From positions 16,863,001-16,927,000 of the forward strand of contig NC_063263.1 in NCBI RefSeq assembly GCF_019578655.1: DNA of 64,000 nucleotides. The letters are read 5' to 3'. A model generated the notes under the pieces. That model ran no database searches. It was not told the DNA's origin and saw nothing but the letters and a program-made list of their open reading frames with translations. The DNA is from Ricinus communis (Eukaryota > Streptophyta > Magnoliopsida > Malpighiales > Euphorbiaceae). A program made the translations under genes and the position numbers. Shown piece by piece: positions 50,607-63,432 of this stretch (position 1 is its first letter; every line of letters begins with the position of its first letter).

Positions 50607-50885
50607 TCAAAAAAGATAAACAGTCAAAAAAAAAAAAAAAGACAATGGATAATAGAAAACAAGAAAAACAAAAGGAAAAGTGAGGATTTGAAAACTGTGC
50701 CTGGCCATATGGTAACATCTTTTGTTAAGAAAAGAATCTTCAGTTCCCACTAGTGAATCTGCATGGATTGAGGTGGACATACATGTTACACATTTACATT
50801 TTGTGTAGGTTTTATCAATGAGTTTTCCATTTCCCTGAAAAGGGCACATAAGTGTTACTAGTAGAAGTAGTAGTACCATTGTCAT
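50607..50885 (-). CDS. Candidate small secreted-peptide reading frame (unproven)
   Basis: A 92-codon minus-strand frame begins MTMVLLLLLVTLMCPFQGNG, which looks like a signal peptide. A Cys-containing segment follows (CKCVTCMS, NKRCYHMARHS), then a hydrophobic, Phe-rich tail read from AT-rich DNA. A TATA-like TATATTTATAAA lies upstream on the same strand, at about 51003-51014. No known peptide family was recognised. The hydrophobic tail suggests that, if real, the coding part ends earlier or is spliced. Chance is the more likely explanation. Confidence 0.15.
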   Translation of the reverse strand: MTMVLLLLLVTLMCPFQGNGKLIDKTYTKCKCVTCMSTSIHADSLVGTEDSFLNKRCYHMARHSFQILTFPFVFLVFYYPLSFFFFLTVYLF

Positions 50886-52380
50886 ATTTCTGGTAGCATT
50901 ATTGAGTTTGGTCAGGATTGTGCATTGATAAGTTTCTTCTTAGTGCTTCTAGGGCAGGCCTCTAGCTATTATAGGAACATGACATCTCTCTGCCCATAGA
51001 ATTTTATAAATATATGGGCGAGAATTATGCACCTCTCACAATGGTGTTGCTTAATGGAACCATGAAATGATCAAATCTGTAATGGATCATAAATGCTGTT
51101 GACGGAGTTTGATTAGGGTAAAAGAAAAATCAGGTATATCATCTCCATATTCTAAATAGAAATTAATTGGACAAAAGATCAAATATTCGGAACTTGGACC
51201 TCAAAGCTAAATAAATCTAATTTCAATTATTCAATAAATATTATCTATAAATATATTTAAATTTTGAGAGAATTATGAGTGTATCTATCACACTCTTTAT
51301 TTAAATTAATTAATGAAATAAAATTTAAATGATATTAATTTTTATTATATAATTAAATCTTTTAATATATCTTTTATTTTATTTAAAAATTAAAATGAAC
51401 AATTTATATTTTTACTCTATTACCGATGTGACTTCGTCAAATCACTATTAGCATTATTACCGTCAACTTTACTACTTTTAGTCAAAATACAGATCTATTT
51501 GATCCTCAAATAAAAGTTACGAATATGTTTATTAAAATAATTAGAATTAGACTCATTTAATCTCAAGCTACAAGTTCGGAGTAATATTTAATCTGTTATC
51601 CAAAATCAATCTACATATAGTATATTCTAAGAATTAGAAACTATTAGGTATTTCAAGTACATGGTTCAACACTCATTATATATAGATATTAATATTTATC
51701 TAGGCTTCGATATTCTGATGTTCCTAGAATTGTACTTGTCAATTAAGTGAAAAATTATTGGACTTTCTTGACAAAAATAGAATATTTAAAGTGCTTATAA
51801 AGCTTTTATACAACATTGTATATTGAATAAACAGGTAGCAAAATTATTTTCCAGTTAAGCATTTTCACAATAAACACTAAAAGTTTGAAGCTAATTCAAT
51901 ATATTGTGTTTCTTATATAAATTGAAGTCATGAGCAAACAAGTGCTTTACCAATCCCTATAATAGTTCTTTCACAAAGCATATATAAAGAATAATAAAAA
52001 AATTAAATACTTAGTAATTTCTTTTCGTTCAATGATCAAGTGATTATATGGATTGCTAAGCTTATTAATATATATATATATATATTTGTGTAGAAAAAAC
52101 CTTTGGACTTAGAAGTTTAAGTTATGAGGTTATGATTCAAAAGTAGTTTTATATTTCTGACATATTCAAATGCAAGTGTCTATTGAGCTTGAAGTCTGAA
52201 CAGGCACAAATCTATTCTACTTTATGCTTAAATATTTAATCAATAATAATGGAGATGTTTAGGCATTGAATTCTAAATTTTTTTATTATAAAAACTCTGA
52301 TACTAAATTAAAAAAAATTATTCTATCTACAAAAATATAAAATTATTAAATAAGACCTCAAAATTAATTTTATATTTCTA
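50886..52380. other. AT-rich intergenic DNA
   Basis: No gene supported. A short (TA)n tract lies near 52067-52085. Confidence 0.45.
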
Positions 52381-52980
52381 ACAATTTTATTTCTGGAAAC
52401 ACTGAAAGCGGGACGAGGGGGAAGAAACTAAGGGAAGCTTAAGCAGATAGCACTACCGCAAACAGAAACAAAGATGGGGACAGATGGACAGACAGACAGA
52501 CAGGGCTTGAGTGAGTGAATGGTCGGTGGTAAGAAGGACCCACTTGAAATGTCTGACCGAACACGTGGCATAGAAAATGCGGCTACGAGACGAATATTTG
52601 GGTTTACGAGGTAAGAGTAGCAGATACTTATATAACAGACGATGATGATGATGATGATGATGATGGATTTTTTTTATTTATTTTATTTTATATTACTTGT
52701 TTCAGGGAATAGACAGCTACCCCTGCCATGCCACCCTTCTTCTTCTTCTCCTCCTCCTCCTCCTCCTCCTCCTCCTCCTCACTGTCAATATCTTGCTTCA
52801 GTGGGTTTTGTGTTTGCATGGACCCCATTTTGTCCCCACCCACCTTCTCCCACTGTTTATACTTCTCCTCCCTTGTGAAGCAAAGTATGATCCTCATTTT
52901 TATTTTTTTTCTGTTCTTTCATTTTTCTTTATTTACCATACCATAGATGAAATTTGGATTTGGATTAGCTAATTAATTTA
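52381..52980. other. GC-richer patch with clustered simple repeats and a G-box
   Basis: Contains a (GACA)n tract (about 52485-52503), an ACACGTGGCA G-box-like site (about 52561), (GAT)n (about 52640-52664) and (CTT)/(CTC)n (about 52738-52781). The reading frames crossing it are composed of poly-Ser, poly-Leu or poly-Pro from the trinucleotide repeat. It may be promoter-like, but no transcript unit was recognised. Confidence 0.35.
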
Positions 52981-53990
52981 ATTAATGGGTCCTTTTACGC
53001 TCTCTAATATTAGTGGATAAATGAAAAGAGGTACCTATCCTCTCTTAGGCTTCAATTTTATTTTACCAGAAAAGGGCAAAAAGAAATAATAATAATAATA
53101 AACATCTATCTCATATAATTTATAGATCATAAATCAATTTGTCTATCTCATATTAAGAATATTCTCATTTTATCTAGAGAAAATATTATTCTAATTGCAT
53201 TAAATTCAGTGAATGTGAAAAATTAATGATGATAAAATTTAGGTTATTCATAGATAAAATTAATTATATAGTAATATATTGTATTATCTATTAGTTATTA
53301 CATTTATATTTGGTGATTTTTAATTATGAGTGGTTAATAATAATAAATAAATCAATCAATATAAATATAAATTATATTACATATTAATAGTTAATTTTAT
53401 TTATTTACCAGTGACGTAGTAGACTGAATTTATCTAAAAAATTCTTAAAATTGAGCGCTTGTAAATAAAAATTGGGCATGAGCTCAATTAATATCAAAAT
53501 AGCCATTTTGAATTGTTGGATTTTAGCATTTAGCTCCGTAGTTAACACACTTTAACAATATGATAATACTTACTTTCAATTATAATAATTTTTATTGTCA
53601 TTTAAAATAAATATCATCTCCTATGAAATGCAGCGAAACTGATACGATATCAATTGAAAATAAGTCGAACAATTAATAAATTATACTCAATTTGATACTA
53701 TTAAATGAAAAGATTAAATAAAATAATTAAAAGAATAATTTAATATAGCAGTTCAGTTTCGTTAAATAATATTGGAAATCTTATAATATTTCTCGATGAG
53801 TAAAAATGGTAACTAGATAAGCACATTAATAATGAGAGGAAAAAAAGAGAGTAAATGTCATGGACTATATAATAAGACTTACAAAATGATAAATTAAATG
53901 TATTGTATACTATAATATAAGAGACTTATACTCGTCGTGAAAGAACAAACATTTACGGCACTTGAACAATTACACGTCAAGTATGATGGA
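52981..53990. other. AT-rich intergenic DNA
   Basis: No gene or clear repeat structure seen apart from short (AAT)n tracts near 53086-53100. Confidence 0.45.
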
Positions 53991-54009
53991 GATCAAAAGA
54001 GTTTGTTAT

Positions 54010-54290
54010 TTGGCACGTGGAGGGGAAATGATGGGATCACGCAAGGCACATGACACGACATAGGTGTCCTGGTCACCATGGTTTTGGTAACGGATTTAGA
54101 TTTGTCCGTTTCATGGATAAGGACCCAGATTTTAGATTACGGAGAGCAGGACAAGGGATGGCGCCCATCTCCAACAACATCCGTTACCATCTATTCCTTA
54201 ATCTTGTTTGTTATTATTATTATTATTATTATTATTTCTTTTAACTTGGATAACGTATGTGACTGAGTTGCCCAAACGTGATCGGTTACA
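54010..54290. other. Isolated GC-richer patch with G-box and MYB-like sites
   Basis: Contains GGCACGTGGA (about 54012) and an 11-bp perfect inverted repeat, TGGTAACGGAT / ATCCGTTACCA, at 54085-54095 and 54179-54189. It is followed by a (TTA)n tract (about 54211-54236). The plus-strand frame at 54050 is short and not recognised. Confidence 0.35.
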
Positions 54291-57050
54291 TGCATTTATA
54301 ATATTCTTGAAGGGAAAAAAGAAACAGAAAAACCTTAATTCTACGAAAACACCAATTATGACAAATTTCAATTACGGGTAGTTTTACAAACAAGCTTTAG
54401 CTAAAGTTGTGTCGAAGAAAGAGTATGTGGTACCAAAACTGTTATGAGATTATTGGTTCAAATCGGGACGGACTAAAGCCAATACCACATAAAGGGTATA
54501 CGACAGCTGGGACAATGGGAGACGGGGCAAAATTGGGGGGCTTTGAACTCTAGTTAGTAGAGGTATTTTTGAGTCGAGTCGAATTAAGAACATTATGATA
54601 TGATAATTCAAACTTGACACTCAATTTAAACCATATTAAATCTTTTTTTTTTCTTTTTTAATGTTTGAGATAAATTTCATAATATATTCGACATGTTTAA
54701 GCTCGATGTGGCATGGATTGACTAATGCATAAAAGGATTTAAAGAAAAAGTAAAATAATAAGAATTTGAATAAAATTAATCAAACAATTTTTTTAAGTTC
54801 TTATGCTAGATTTGAATCTATTCAATTAGTATAAAAATGATAAAATAGAAAAATATTAAAAGTTTTGATTGGATACTGAAATCGGTCAAGTCGAGTATTT
54901 ATAAAGCTTTAGTTCGACTCATTAAGCTACTTGAGGGAATCGAACTAAAACTCGAGCTCAACTCAATTAAGATCAAATCAATATCAAAGCTTTCGAATTG
55001 GCTTAACTTGATTATATCTCTATCCCCTAGTTTAATTCTTTTTTTTTAAAACGTTATATATGGAAGGCAAAATAAATCAAAAAAGAAAACTCAAGTCTGA
55101 ACGAGGAAGATAACTTTGGTGAATTTGAGTAAATCAAATATGGTAAATCTGATATCCTAGTATAAACAACAGGAAGCCTGGAGGTAAAGCATTTAGTAAC
55201 CATTCTCATAACCCTAATCTCTTTTTACATTCTTTCTCATCAACTAAGTTAGAGCAGCAAGCCCATTAATTCCTTTGCTAGAGCTGTTGGTTCTATGCCT
55301 GATCGTGAAAAGTGAAGCATCTTCCCTCCTACTTTCCTTTTTTATGTAACCCTAGAATAGAAGGGCGGGTTGCCGGTCACCTTGCCGGCCATTTCAGTCA
55401 TCTGTGGTTGCCTTACGGGACCAAGAAGATGGAACTCTAGACTAAGAATTATATATCACTATCAATTATCTTTATTATCAAGTAACTTTTGAGAATTAAA
55501 ATTACTTACCGCTAGATAAGTGGTTGAACACTCTAAATCTATTTTCATAATTCTATTGAAAATAAATTAATTAATATAAAAAATAATAAAAATATAATCC
55601 AATAGCAAAATTTATTTTATTATAGAGTTGGGCCTAATAGAGGTCGAGTAACATATAATTAAATTACAAATATATACCAATTTCCACTTGAGTTTAAATT
55701 TAGTCATGGTCCAAGTTCAAGTATTGTTTATGGTTTAACTAGAGTTGTATAATTAAGCTAATTATAACAAAATGTTGAAAGGATTTCTATTATTAATTCA
55801 TGATTTGGTGTCATTATTAGTGTACGTTGGTAGATTGTGCCTAGTAGTACTAGTCAGCTGGTCTAAATTTGAGCGGGCTGGACCACTTCAACTATCCACC
55901 TTTTTGGGTCAAGCTTGGTCGGCTACTTCATCAGCTAGGAATGCTTTGTATTTTTTCAGCCAATGGACGGCTCTACGTACCCCCTCCATTATCAATTGCT
56001 TAGTCCATGCATTAGGCAGTTTTAGCTTTGGGTCAGTCAGCCAGTCCATTTACTTTTTGTGTTCTGTCTTAAGCATTTCTCGTCTTGGTTAAGCGACTGT
56101 TTGAAGCTACTCTTGTAATGTCTTCTAGTTCTACCCTATGCTTTTAGGTTGTCGATTTAGAAAAACAAATGAACTAATATTTTATAATTAGGTCTAGGAC
56201 TATTCGATATATTTTGCGTTTCTATTTTCTTGATTATGAACTTATATGGAAATTAATAACCGGTAAAAGGATATTCAGCTATCAATATTGATCTCCTGCT
56301 TGATCTGAACTTTAAAGTTCTTATAGAATATTAGGTAATATTATCCGACTACTCACTCTAATGTGATATATCAATGAGCCTTGTGCTTGTATTTTTAAAT
56401 AAGTTTTTTAGTAATTTTTATCCTATTTAGATCATGTTGACTTTTTAAACAAATTTTGATTTTAATTAGATTGTCCTTTATGTGATATATCATGTTTTAG
56501 AATGTTTGCGACAATTAAGTAGTATTGTTCCTTGACAGAATATGTAATCCTAATACGACCCAACTATGCCAAGTTTCTGATCAGTTGGTATATATTTGCT
56601 CAATTATCATAAACGAAGCCCCATCAACCACTCAAAAAGTATAACAATCAAAGGGAGAAACCATTTGAGTTAGGCATCTCGTAACCATACCACAATTAAC
56701 CAATAGAGTGACTCAATGCATCACTCAAGACATCGACCCAAAATCTAGCTAACTGACTAACTTATTAGCCAAAAATTGAGTAAATATATGGCATGAGCAT
56801 TCGTGATAAACTTATGCCAATAGCCCAGTAGCATGATAAGGAAGCCTTTGCTTCGTATGGCAGTGGGTCATTATGCAGAATCTCATGATTTTGCTAATAA
56901 TGATCGTTTACCATTTAGAAACATCAATGGACCCACTACATCAATTCTTCAGGGAGAAACTCCAGCCCAGCATCCTTATAAGTACTTTACTAGCCCAATC
57001 CTTTTCAGGTTTCCAGCTCCAAGCCCATTATTTATTTCCTTTTCTTCCTG
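54291..57050. other. Intergenic, possible old transposon debris
   Basis: 54560-55020 is rich in TCGAGTCGAATT, TCAAGTCGAGT and ACTCGAGCTC motifs, of a kind often found in degenerate plant DNA-transposon ends. A 106-codon plus-strand frame at 55772-56092 has balanced composition but matches no family I recognise. 56500-57050 also has balanced composition (CTTATAAGTACT near 56975) and might be a solo-LTR or unknown repeat; no paired ends were found. Confidence 0.3.
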
Positions 57051-59245
57051 TGAAATAATAATAAATAAATAAATAAATAAATAATTGTTTTGAGCTCATT
57101 GAAGATATAAGATATAAATACAATTTTAAAATAGGATATAACAGAATAATTATTTAAAATCTATAATATATGATTAGTATTTAGTAATAGAATATGGGAT
57201 GCTTTGAATTTGAGAACCTCGCTAATATTCCATGCATTAATTAAAATTATATGACACAAAATCAAATAACCAATTTCATTTTTCTGATTATTTTTATTTT
57301 TGAAGTGATCTGAAAATGGATAACTAATTAAGTATATTGCTCAACTCCCAAACTTGTTCTATTTACTGAATTAGTAATCTAGCCTACCAAACTTGATCTA
57401 TGTTTAAATTTAACAAAAGACAATGATGATAGAAGAGAGGAAGAAGATATACTCTTTGTAATACTTGTGTTGGATGATTATTTTGGTAGATTTTTAGATT
57501 TTTTTTATGTTTAATTTAAACACGATTTATATTTGTAATTTTTATGTTTTATTTTAAGTTTAATTGTTGAGAATTTATTAAAAAATTTGAATTTAAATTT
57601 TTAAAAATAAATAAATATTTTTCAGATAACTCAACTGTTGATTATAAATTTAATAATTAAAATAATCTAAACATAACAATAACTTAAGAAGATATCTATC
57701 ATCTAAACATTGCCCCAATTCTACTTAGTTTCAGTAAAATAAAATATATCCAAAAAATATAAATTATTTCCTAATAGGTTTTTAATGTCTTTTTATAGTT
57801 ATCGAGTCTTATTTGTAGGAGATTTCTTTTATTTATGAGAGAGCTAAGGATAAACTGATTGTGGACTATATAATATGAGATAGTCATAGTGCATAAGAGA
57901 TGATTTGAGTTCGAGATTTCTAACTCCCAAAAGCAAATGCTCTTGCTACTTGAGTTAGGTCTCAAATGTTTTTTATTTATCGGAGTTCAATGTACAATTT
58001 TAATAAGATTTGATAATTAGAAATTTTTTCCTTTAATTAAAAAGCATTAAGTAGTAATTTTGTTATGTATTCCAATACTATATGTGTTATAAATTCAATT
58101 GAGGTAGTGAAAGGATGACAAAAAGTGATTAGCCAAATAACATATTTTAAGAAAATATATAATTAATTATGCCTAGGAAATGAGGCTACATTAAAATATC
58201 ACCTAACTAGTACATCACAAATATGATAAAGGAACACAACATTTTCTTACCGGCGAGAAAATATTCTCAAAGTGACCGTGACCAATTGAGCTAAGGAAAC
58301 TCCCCTTTTCCCTGCTTAATGTGAATGTATACTTATTATAAATATTATTATTCTTATAATATCCTAGTCTAAAAAAAGCAGTCAGATAAACACGAAAAAA
58401 TAAATGTAAAGATAAAAGTAAAATGTCTAGACAAAAAATAATTTTAACATACTTATAAAATAATAATATTTTGGAAAATGAGAGTATATAAAATGAATCG
58501 AATTGCATTATTTGATTATGAAGTAGAGTGATTCCTTAGAAAATTTTTAAATTTACTAATAAAATAAACATATAATATTTCTTAATTTTGCTAAGAATCA
58601 TTATAATTTTAAATATATATATCAATTATTAACTCCATATTTTCCCCTTATTTCTTTAAAAAGAAATCGTAAAAAGGGTTTTATGTAATTGTATATATTA
58701 ATAACATTGAGTATTGAAATATGTAATTAAACTGCACATATTATTAATTCTTGAAATTTCCTTTTCAATTTTGCAAAAAAATTTACAGCACCACCGAGCA
58801 GGACCGGTCAACAAAACACACACCTACTACTATAATTTATTAAAAATCATAGACAAACCCTTAAATTTAGCTTGCCGAACTATTTCACCCTTATAATTTT
58901 TAACAATACTATAATCAATGCTTTTATATGTATAATCTATCCATTTATCTAGAGATAATTCATTGAATTTTGTATTTTGTATAATTATTATATTATTATT
59001 TTGATTATAAAATTAAATTTATAGATAAAATTTAATAAAATTTTAAAATATTTTTAGTAGTTATTTATAATATTTTAAAAAATAACAACATACTAAATAT
59101 TTTAAGATAATTTTTAATTTTTGATATTTTAAATTTCTTAATGCAATAATATAAATTAGTTTTAATATTATATAAATTAATATTATAAATATAATATTTT
59201 TAAAATTAAAAATTATACAAGTCATGAATTAACTTATAGTGAATA
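57051..59245. other. AT-rich gene-poor DNA
   Basis: Begins with a (TAAA)n tract (about 57058-57084). The rest is strongly AT-rich, with no supported gene. Confidence 0.45.
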
Positions 59246-59370
59246 TGATATTAAAAATATAATTTTTAAAATTATAATTATTATCTAATTAAAAAATTAA
59301 TTTATTAATTAATATAATATTAAAATATAATAAATATGTTATTTTAAGGATTAAAATTATTTTTAATTAT
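59246..59370. repeat. Dispersed AT-rich repeat, copy B
   Basis: Same-orientation counterpart of copy A at about 27143-27290: both read (A/G)AATATGATATTAAAAATATAATTT, then AAATTA.AATTATTAT.TAA, then AATTAATTTATTA.TTAATATA. Compositional bias limits confidence. Confidence 0.4.
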
Positions 59371-59739
59371 AAATATAATTTATTAATTGATAAATTAATA
59401 TAAAAATTATATATAAATTTAAATTTATATATAAAAATGAATATATGTATTAAAATAAGAAAATATAAACATATAAAAAATTTACAATTCAAAATTTGAT
59501 ATATACAAATATATGGTCCCAATATATAAATATATATGTATAGATGAATTTACATACATATTTATATAATGTGGTAGTCGTGACATCAAGCTTGCGAGAA
59601 AGAGATTTTTAAATTTATATATTTACGAAATATAGGGATGAAAGTGTTTCTGGCAGTAAACATTAGGGATGTGGTTGTAATTTATAACTTAACCCAAAAT
59701 TATGTGAAAGCAACAAATGTAATAAATGTCTACAAAAAG

Positions 59740-59870
59740 CTAACTTCTCCTGTATATGCATTCATTTAAAAAAGGAAAAACTCTGTTTGGTTTCTGGGAT
59801 TTGTCGACTCTCTTTCTCTCTATCTCTCTCGCTCATGCTTCTAACCTTAACAGAAAGCTAATCCATCAAA
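59740..59870 (+). promoter_or_regulatory. ADT 5' leader
   Basis: A CT-rich leader (CTCTCTTTCTCTCTATCTC at about 59808) precedes the ATG. TGTATATGCATTCATTTAAA just upstream (about 59752) may serve as core promoter. The exact start site is not visible. Confidence 0.4.
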
Positions 59871-62800
59871 ATGGCTACTTCTTTAACTGTTCCTCGATTA
59901 CCTGGCCAAATCACCGTTAAGAAACCACCTTCTTCTTCTTCCATTCAAGTTCCTGTTCTAGATGTCAAATTGCCGCAACGACGCCGTAAACAGATCGTAC
60001 TAGCCTCACGTCACGGAGAGAACGAGACCGACGCGAAAAACAACAAGAACATTCTTGAACTGCAGCAGCAAAGTCCTTTGCTTAATAATACTCCTTACGA
60101 CGTCGTTTCCAAAGACGCGCTTCCTAGTGCGTAATCTTTGCATTTATTTTTATTTTTATTTTTTAAAAAAATTTGGTATTTTGTTTGAATTGGATGTTTG
60201 TTTTTTTGTTTTTTCGTTGTTAGGGCCTTTATCGTCTTCTCATTTCTCTAATTCAGTTTCTGATGGTTCTCGTCTTCGCGTTGCTTATCAGGTAATTGCA
60301 TACTATTTTCCTTCATCTGTAATTGTATATCAGTATATGCACAAGTGTGTTTTTGAAAGTCTTAAAACAGTAAGAAGAAAAAAAGAAGACCTTTTGAAGC
60401 AAATGAAACTATGATTTTGAAAGTTTTCAAATTCAATAACTGATTGATTGTTTTTGTTTGGAATATTATTATGCAAAGGGAGTTCGTGGAGCGTACAGTG
60501 AATCAGCAGCAGAAAAAGCGTACCCAAACTGTGAAGCCGTGCCATGCGAGCAATTCGATACTGCTTTTGAAGTGAATTCTTTTAACCCATTTCTTTTTTA
60601 AGAACTTAGATGTTTGTTTTATATATTTAGTAGCATTAGATTCTCTTTGGTTACACTGTACCCATGTAATTTAATTTGTAGATACGACATTTTTAATGTG
60701 GAGGGTTAGCTTACCTGTGATTTTCTTCAGCTAACTTCTCTCAAGTCAATATCAATTAAAGCTAATGTCATAATTGCACCAATAGGAAAGGAATTTATAT
60801 TGGACTTAAATTCTATATTATAGATGAAATGTCAAATCAATGAAATACATGGAACTTGGGTTCTCATTGAAGAAAGCAATAATTGCAAAGCACTGGTTTG
60901 TTGTTATATGTACCTAAGACTCCCACTATACTAGCAACGGTGTAATATGGTTGCAATTTCAAAACAAAACCAAATTCATGTTTACTGAAGTTTGTTTGAT
61001 TATTTTGATTTAGTTAAATGATATATTTTCGGATTCTGATTAGACTTATTGTGAGTTAAGTATAACCATAGTTGTTAAAGACGCCCTGAGGCGCAAGCCT
61101 TAGGGCCTCAGGCACTAAATGGTGGGCAGATTAATGAAGTGTGCACCTTAAGCAACACGAGGCATGCGGCTCTGTAACATTTTAGTTTACAACTGTTCCT
61201 TTTCCTCTGTTCTTTAACTGTTTCTTCATCTATAATTTACCATTGATCTGAATATTTTAAGTGACTTTACGCATGCCAAATCTTCTCCTTTTGGGGCTTC
61301 ATATCAGGCTTGCACATGCACCTTGTGCCTAGACTCCACGATCCCTTTGCTTCTTAATGCCTCTTGCACCTTTAATAATTATGAGTATCACTTTCAGTGC
61401 CTTATGGCATAAATTTATTAGGTGAACGGATAATAGTAATGCTAGATCATCCAGTAGTATTATGTTCCTTTTTTTCTAATTGCCTTGTGCTTTGCAGATG
61501 GTTGTACGGGTTCTCGGTATTTATTGTACTATACAGTTGAGTTTGCCACTTAATTTTACTAATATTGCACTAACATTCTTGTGTCATGGGAAAATGACCT
61601 GCATCGTAGTATAAGATATGGTTCTTCAAAGGTCAAAGGGAGTCTGTGTTTCACAATGTGCTGTTAAATGTTTGTTTATATTGTCTTTACTCCCTTTATA
61701 GGCTGTTGAACGGTGGCTTGTGGATAGAGCAGTTCTTCCGATTGAGAATTCTTTAGGCGGGAGCATCCACAGAAACTATGACCTTTTGCTCCGGCACACC
61801 TTGCATATAGTAGGGGAAGTGAAGTATGTTGTTCGCCATTGCTTACTAGCCAATAATAGTGTAAAAATTGAAGACTTGAAAAGGGTCCTAAGTCATCCAC
61901 AGGTATATTATAATGGTCCTCCTTTGTTCTATCTTGCATAATTTCATGGTGTTCATATGATATGGGGTCATGTTTTAGGCTCTCGCTCAATGTGAGCTTA
62001 CATTAACAAGTTTGGGATTGGTCAGAGAAGCCGTGGACGATACTGCTGGTGCAGCTAAGGTAGGCCTATAATTTTGTGGTTGGATTGCTGTTTTTATATT
62101 CTCCTTCTCCCTTTTGTGAGTTCTATTTATTTTATACTGAAGTTGGTCTGAAATGATGGGAATATACTTCCTTCTTGCATCTCAGAAGTATCTTATGTAC
62201 TTGTACAATTTTGGGGAATTACTTTTTGAAGCAAACTAAAGGAAGTCTTTTGTGCTAACCCTATTGTTATAATTATACATGGAACTCTTGCTTAGTATAA
62301 ATAGATAAATGTAACTTCTTTCTGATGATTACATAAGATAACTGCAAATGTTCATGGCCTTTTGATTTTTTGAATTTGACTTGAATTACTCTAATCATGT
62401 AGCATGTTGCACTTCACAAACTAAAAGACACAGGAGCTGTTGCTAGTTCTGCTGCTGCAAAGATCTATGGCTTGGACATATTAGCCGAAGATATTCAGGT
62501 TTGCAAATGAATGTCTTGTATGGTAATATGCTTGGCTCGATGTTATATCTGCTGCATCACTCATGGTCTTGTTCTGACAGGATGACTCTGATAATGTCAC
62601 TCGCTTTCTGATGCTGGCAAGGGAACCCATAATTCCAGGCACGGACAGACCATTCAAGGTTTGCCTTTTTTTGTAATTCAAAAATTACTCGCTGGACTGT
62701 TTTTATAAAGTATTTTTTTTCCCTAGTGCAAATTATATCTAACGAACAGAGTTCATGTAATCTCAGACAAGTATTGTTTTTTCCCTAGAGGAAGGCCCTG

Positions 62801-63432
62801 GAGTACTCTTCAAAGCACTTGCTGTTTTTGCTTTGCGGCAAATAAACCTCACAAAGGTGCAGTTTTAATTATTCCATGTTATATTTGATCTTCAAAAAGA
62901 TGCTTGTAGTTTCTTGTTTAGCCTGTGGTTGTACTTTAATTCTTTATTCTTTTGACCAGATTGAGAGTCGTCCATTGCGGAAGCAGCCACTGAGAGCATC
63001 TGATGATAATAACAATGGGTTTCCAAAGTAATTTTCCTGAATATCCTTGTTCCCTGAAAACTACATGTAATAGCTTTAGAAATTGGAGTTTCATTAATTC
63101 ACAGAAAACCTTCATATGCTAGCTTTAGAAATCAGAGTTTTGCTTGTACTTTAATTTGTTTGTCTCTGCCAGTCAGCACGGAAGTGCCTGGCCTGATTTA
63201 CTTGTACATTGTGTGACAGATATTTTGACTATCTTTTCTATGTGGATTTTGAGGCATCGATGGCTGAACAGAGAGCACAGAATGCCCTCAAGCACCTGAA
63301 GGTGTGTGTTCTTCTTGACCCTATTTTAGTGGAATAAATTATTATTGACATGAAGTGGTCCTTCTTTGGCAGGAGTTTGCTACCTTTTTGCGAGTTTTAG
63401 GGAGTTATCCGGTGGATACTAGCATGATATGA
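59871..63432 (+). CDS. ADT: Arogenate/prephenate dehydratase (plastid, phenylalanine biosynthesis)
   Basis: Decarboxylates and dehydrates arogenate to L-phenylalanine (prephenate to phenylpyruvate as side activity) in plastids. Eleven exons: 59871-60126, 60224-60291, 60479-60571, 61702-61902, 61979-62059, 62403-62498, 62581-62658, 62767-62856, 62960-63027, 63220-63301, 63373-63432; 390 aa. Residues 1 to about 95 are Ser/Thr/Arg/Lys-rich and fit a plastid transit peptide. The PDT domain (about 103-280) has [30 protein letters not shown], and the catalytic NVTRF motif (Thr272-Arg273-Phe274). The ACT regulatory domain follows, with [12 protein letters not shown] and IESRP (322-326), then [12 protein letters not shown] and the C-terminal [14 protein letters not shown]. 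The intron-rich structure points to the ADT1/ADT2 side of the family, since Arabidopsis ADT3-6 are intronless as recalled. Exon 1 ends A|GTGCGT, joining GG CCT to give Arg-Pro. Confidence 0.95.
61067..61383. mobile_element. 317-bp hAT-type MITE in ADT intron 3
   Basis: The ends CATAGTTGTTAAAGACGC and, as reverse complement of the right end, CATAATTATTAAAGGTGC match at 14 of 18 positions. Flanking 8-bp direct repeats AGTATAAC (61059-61066) and AGTATCAC (61384-61391) differ at one base, as expected for an old hAT-type target-site duplication. The interior is rich in GGCGCAAGCCTTAGGG-like and TGCACCTTGTGCCTAG-like sequence, unlike the AT-rich intron around it. No coding capacity. Confidence 0.7.

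Noticed and set aside
52642..52972. Overlapping frames encoding poly-Met, poly-Pro, poly-Ser or poly-Leu
   Set aside because: They are produced by GAT and TCC trinucleotide repeats read in different frames.
54440..54480. tRNA-like GGTTCAAATC sequence
   Set aside because: No acceptor-stem complement, D-arm or anticodon arm at the right spacing. Similar T-loop-like strings near 57910 and 63708 fail the same test.
60055..60414. 119-codon frame overlapping the first ADT exons
   Set aside because: Shifted frame across exon 1, intron 1 and exon 2. The ADT reading explains the same bases.
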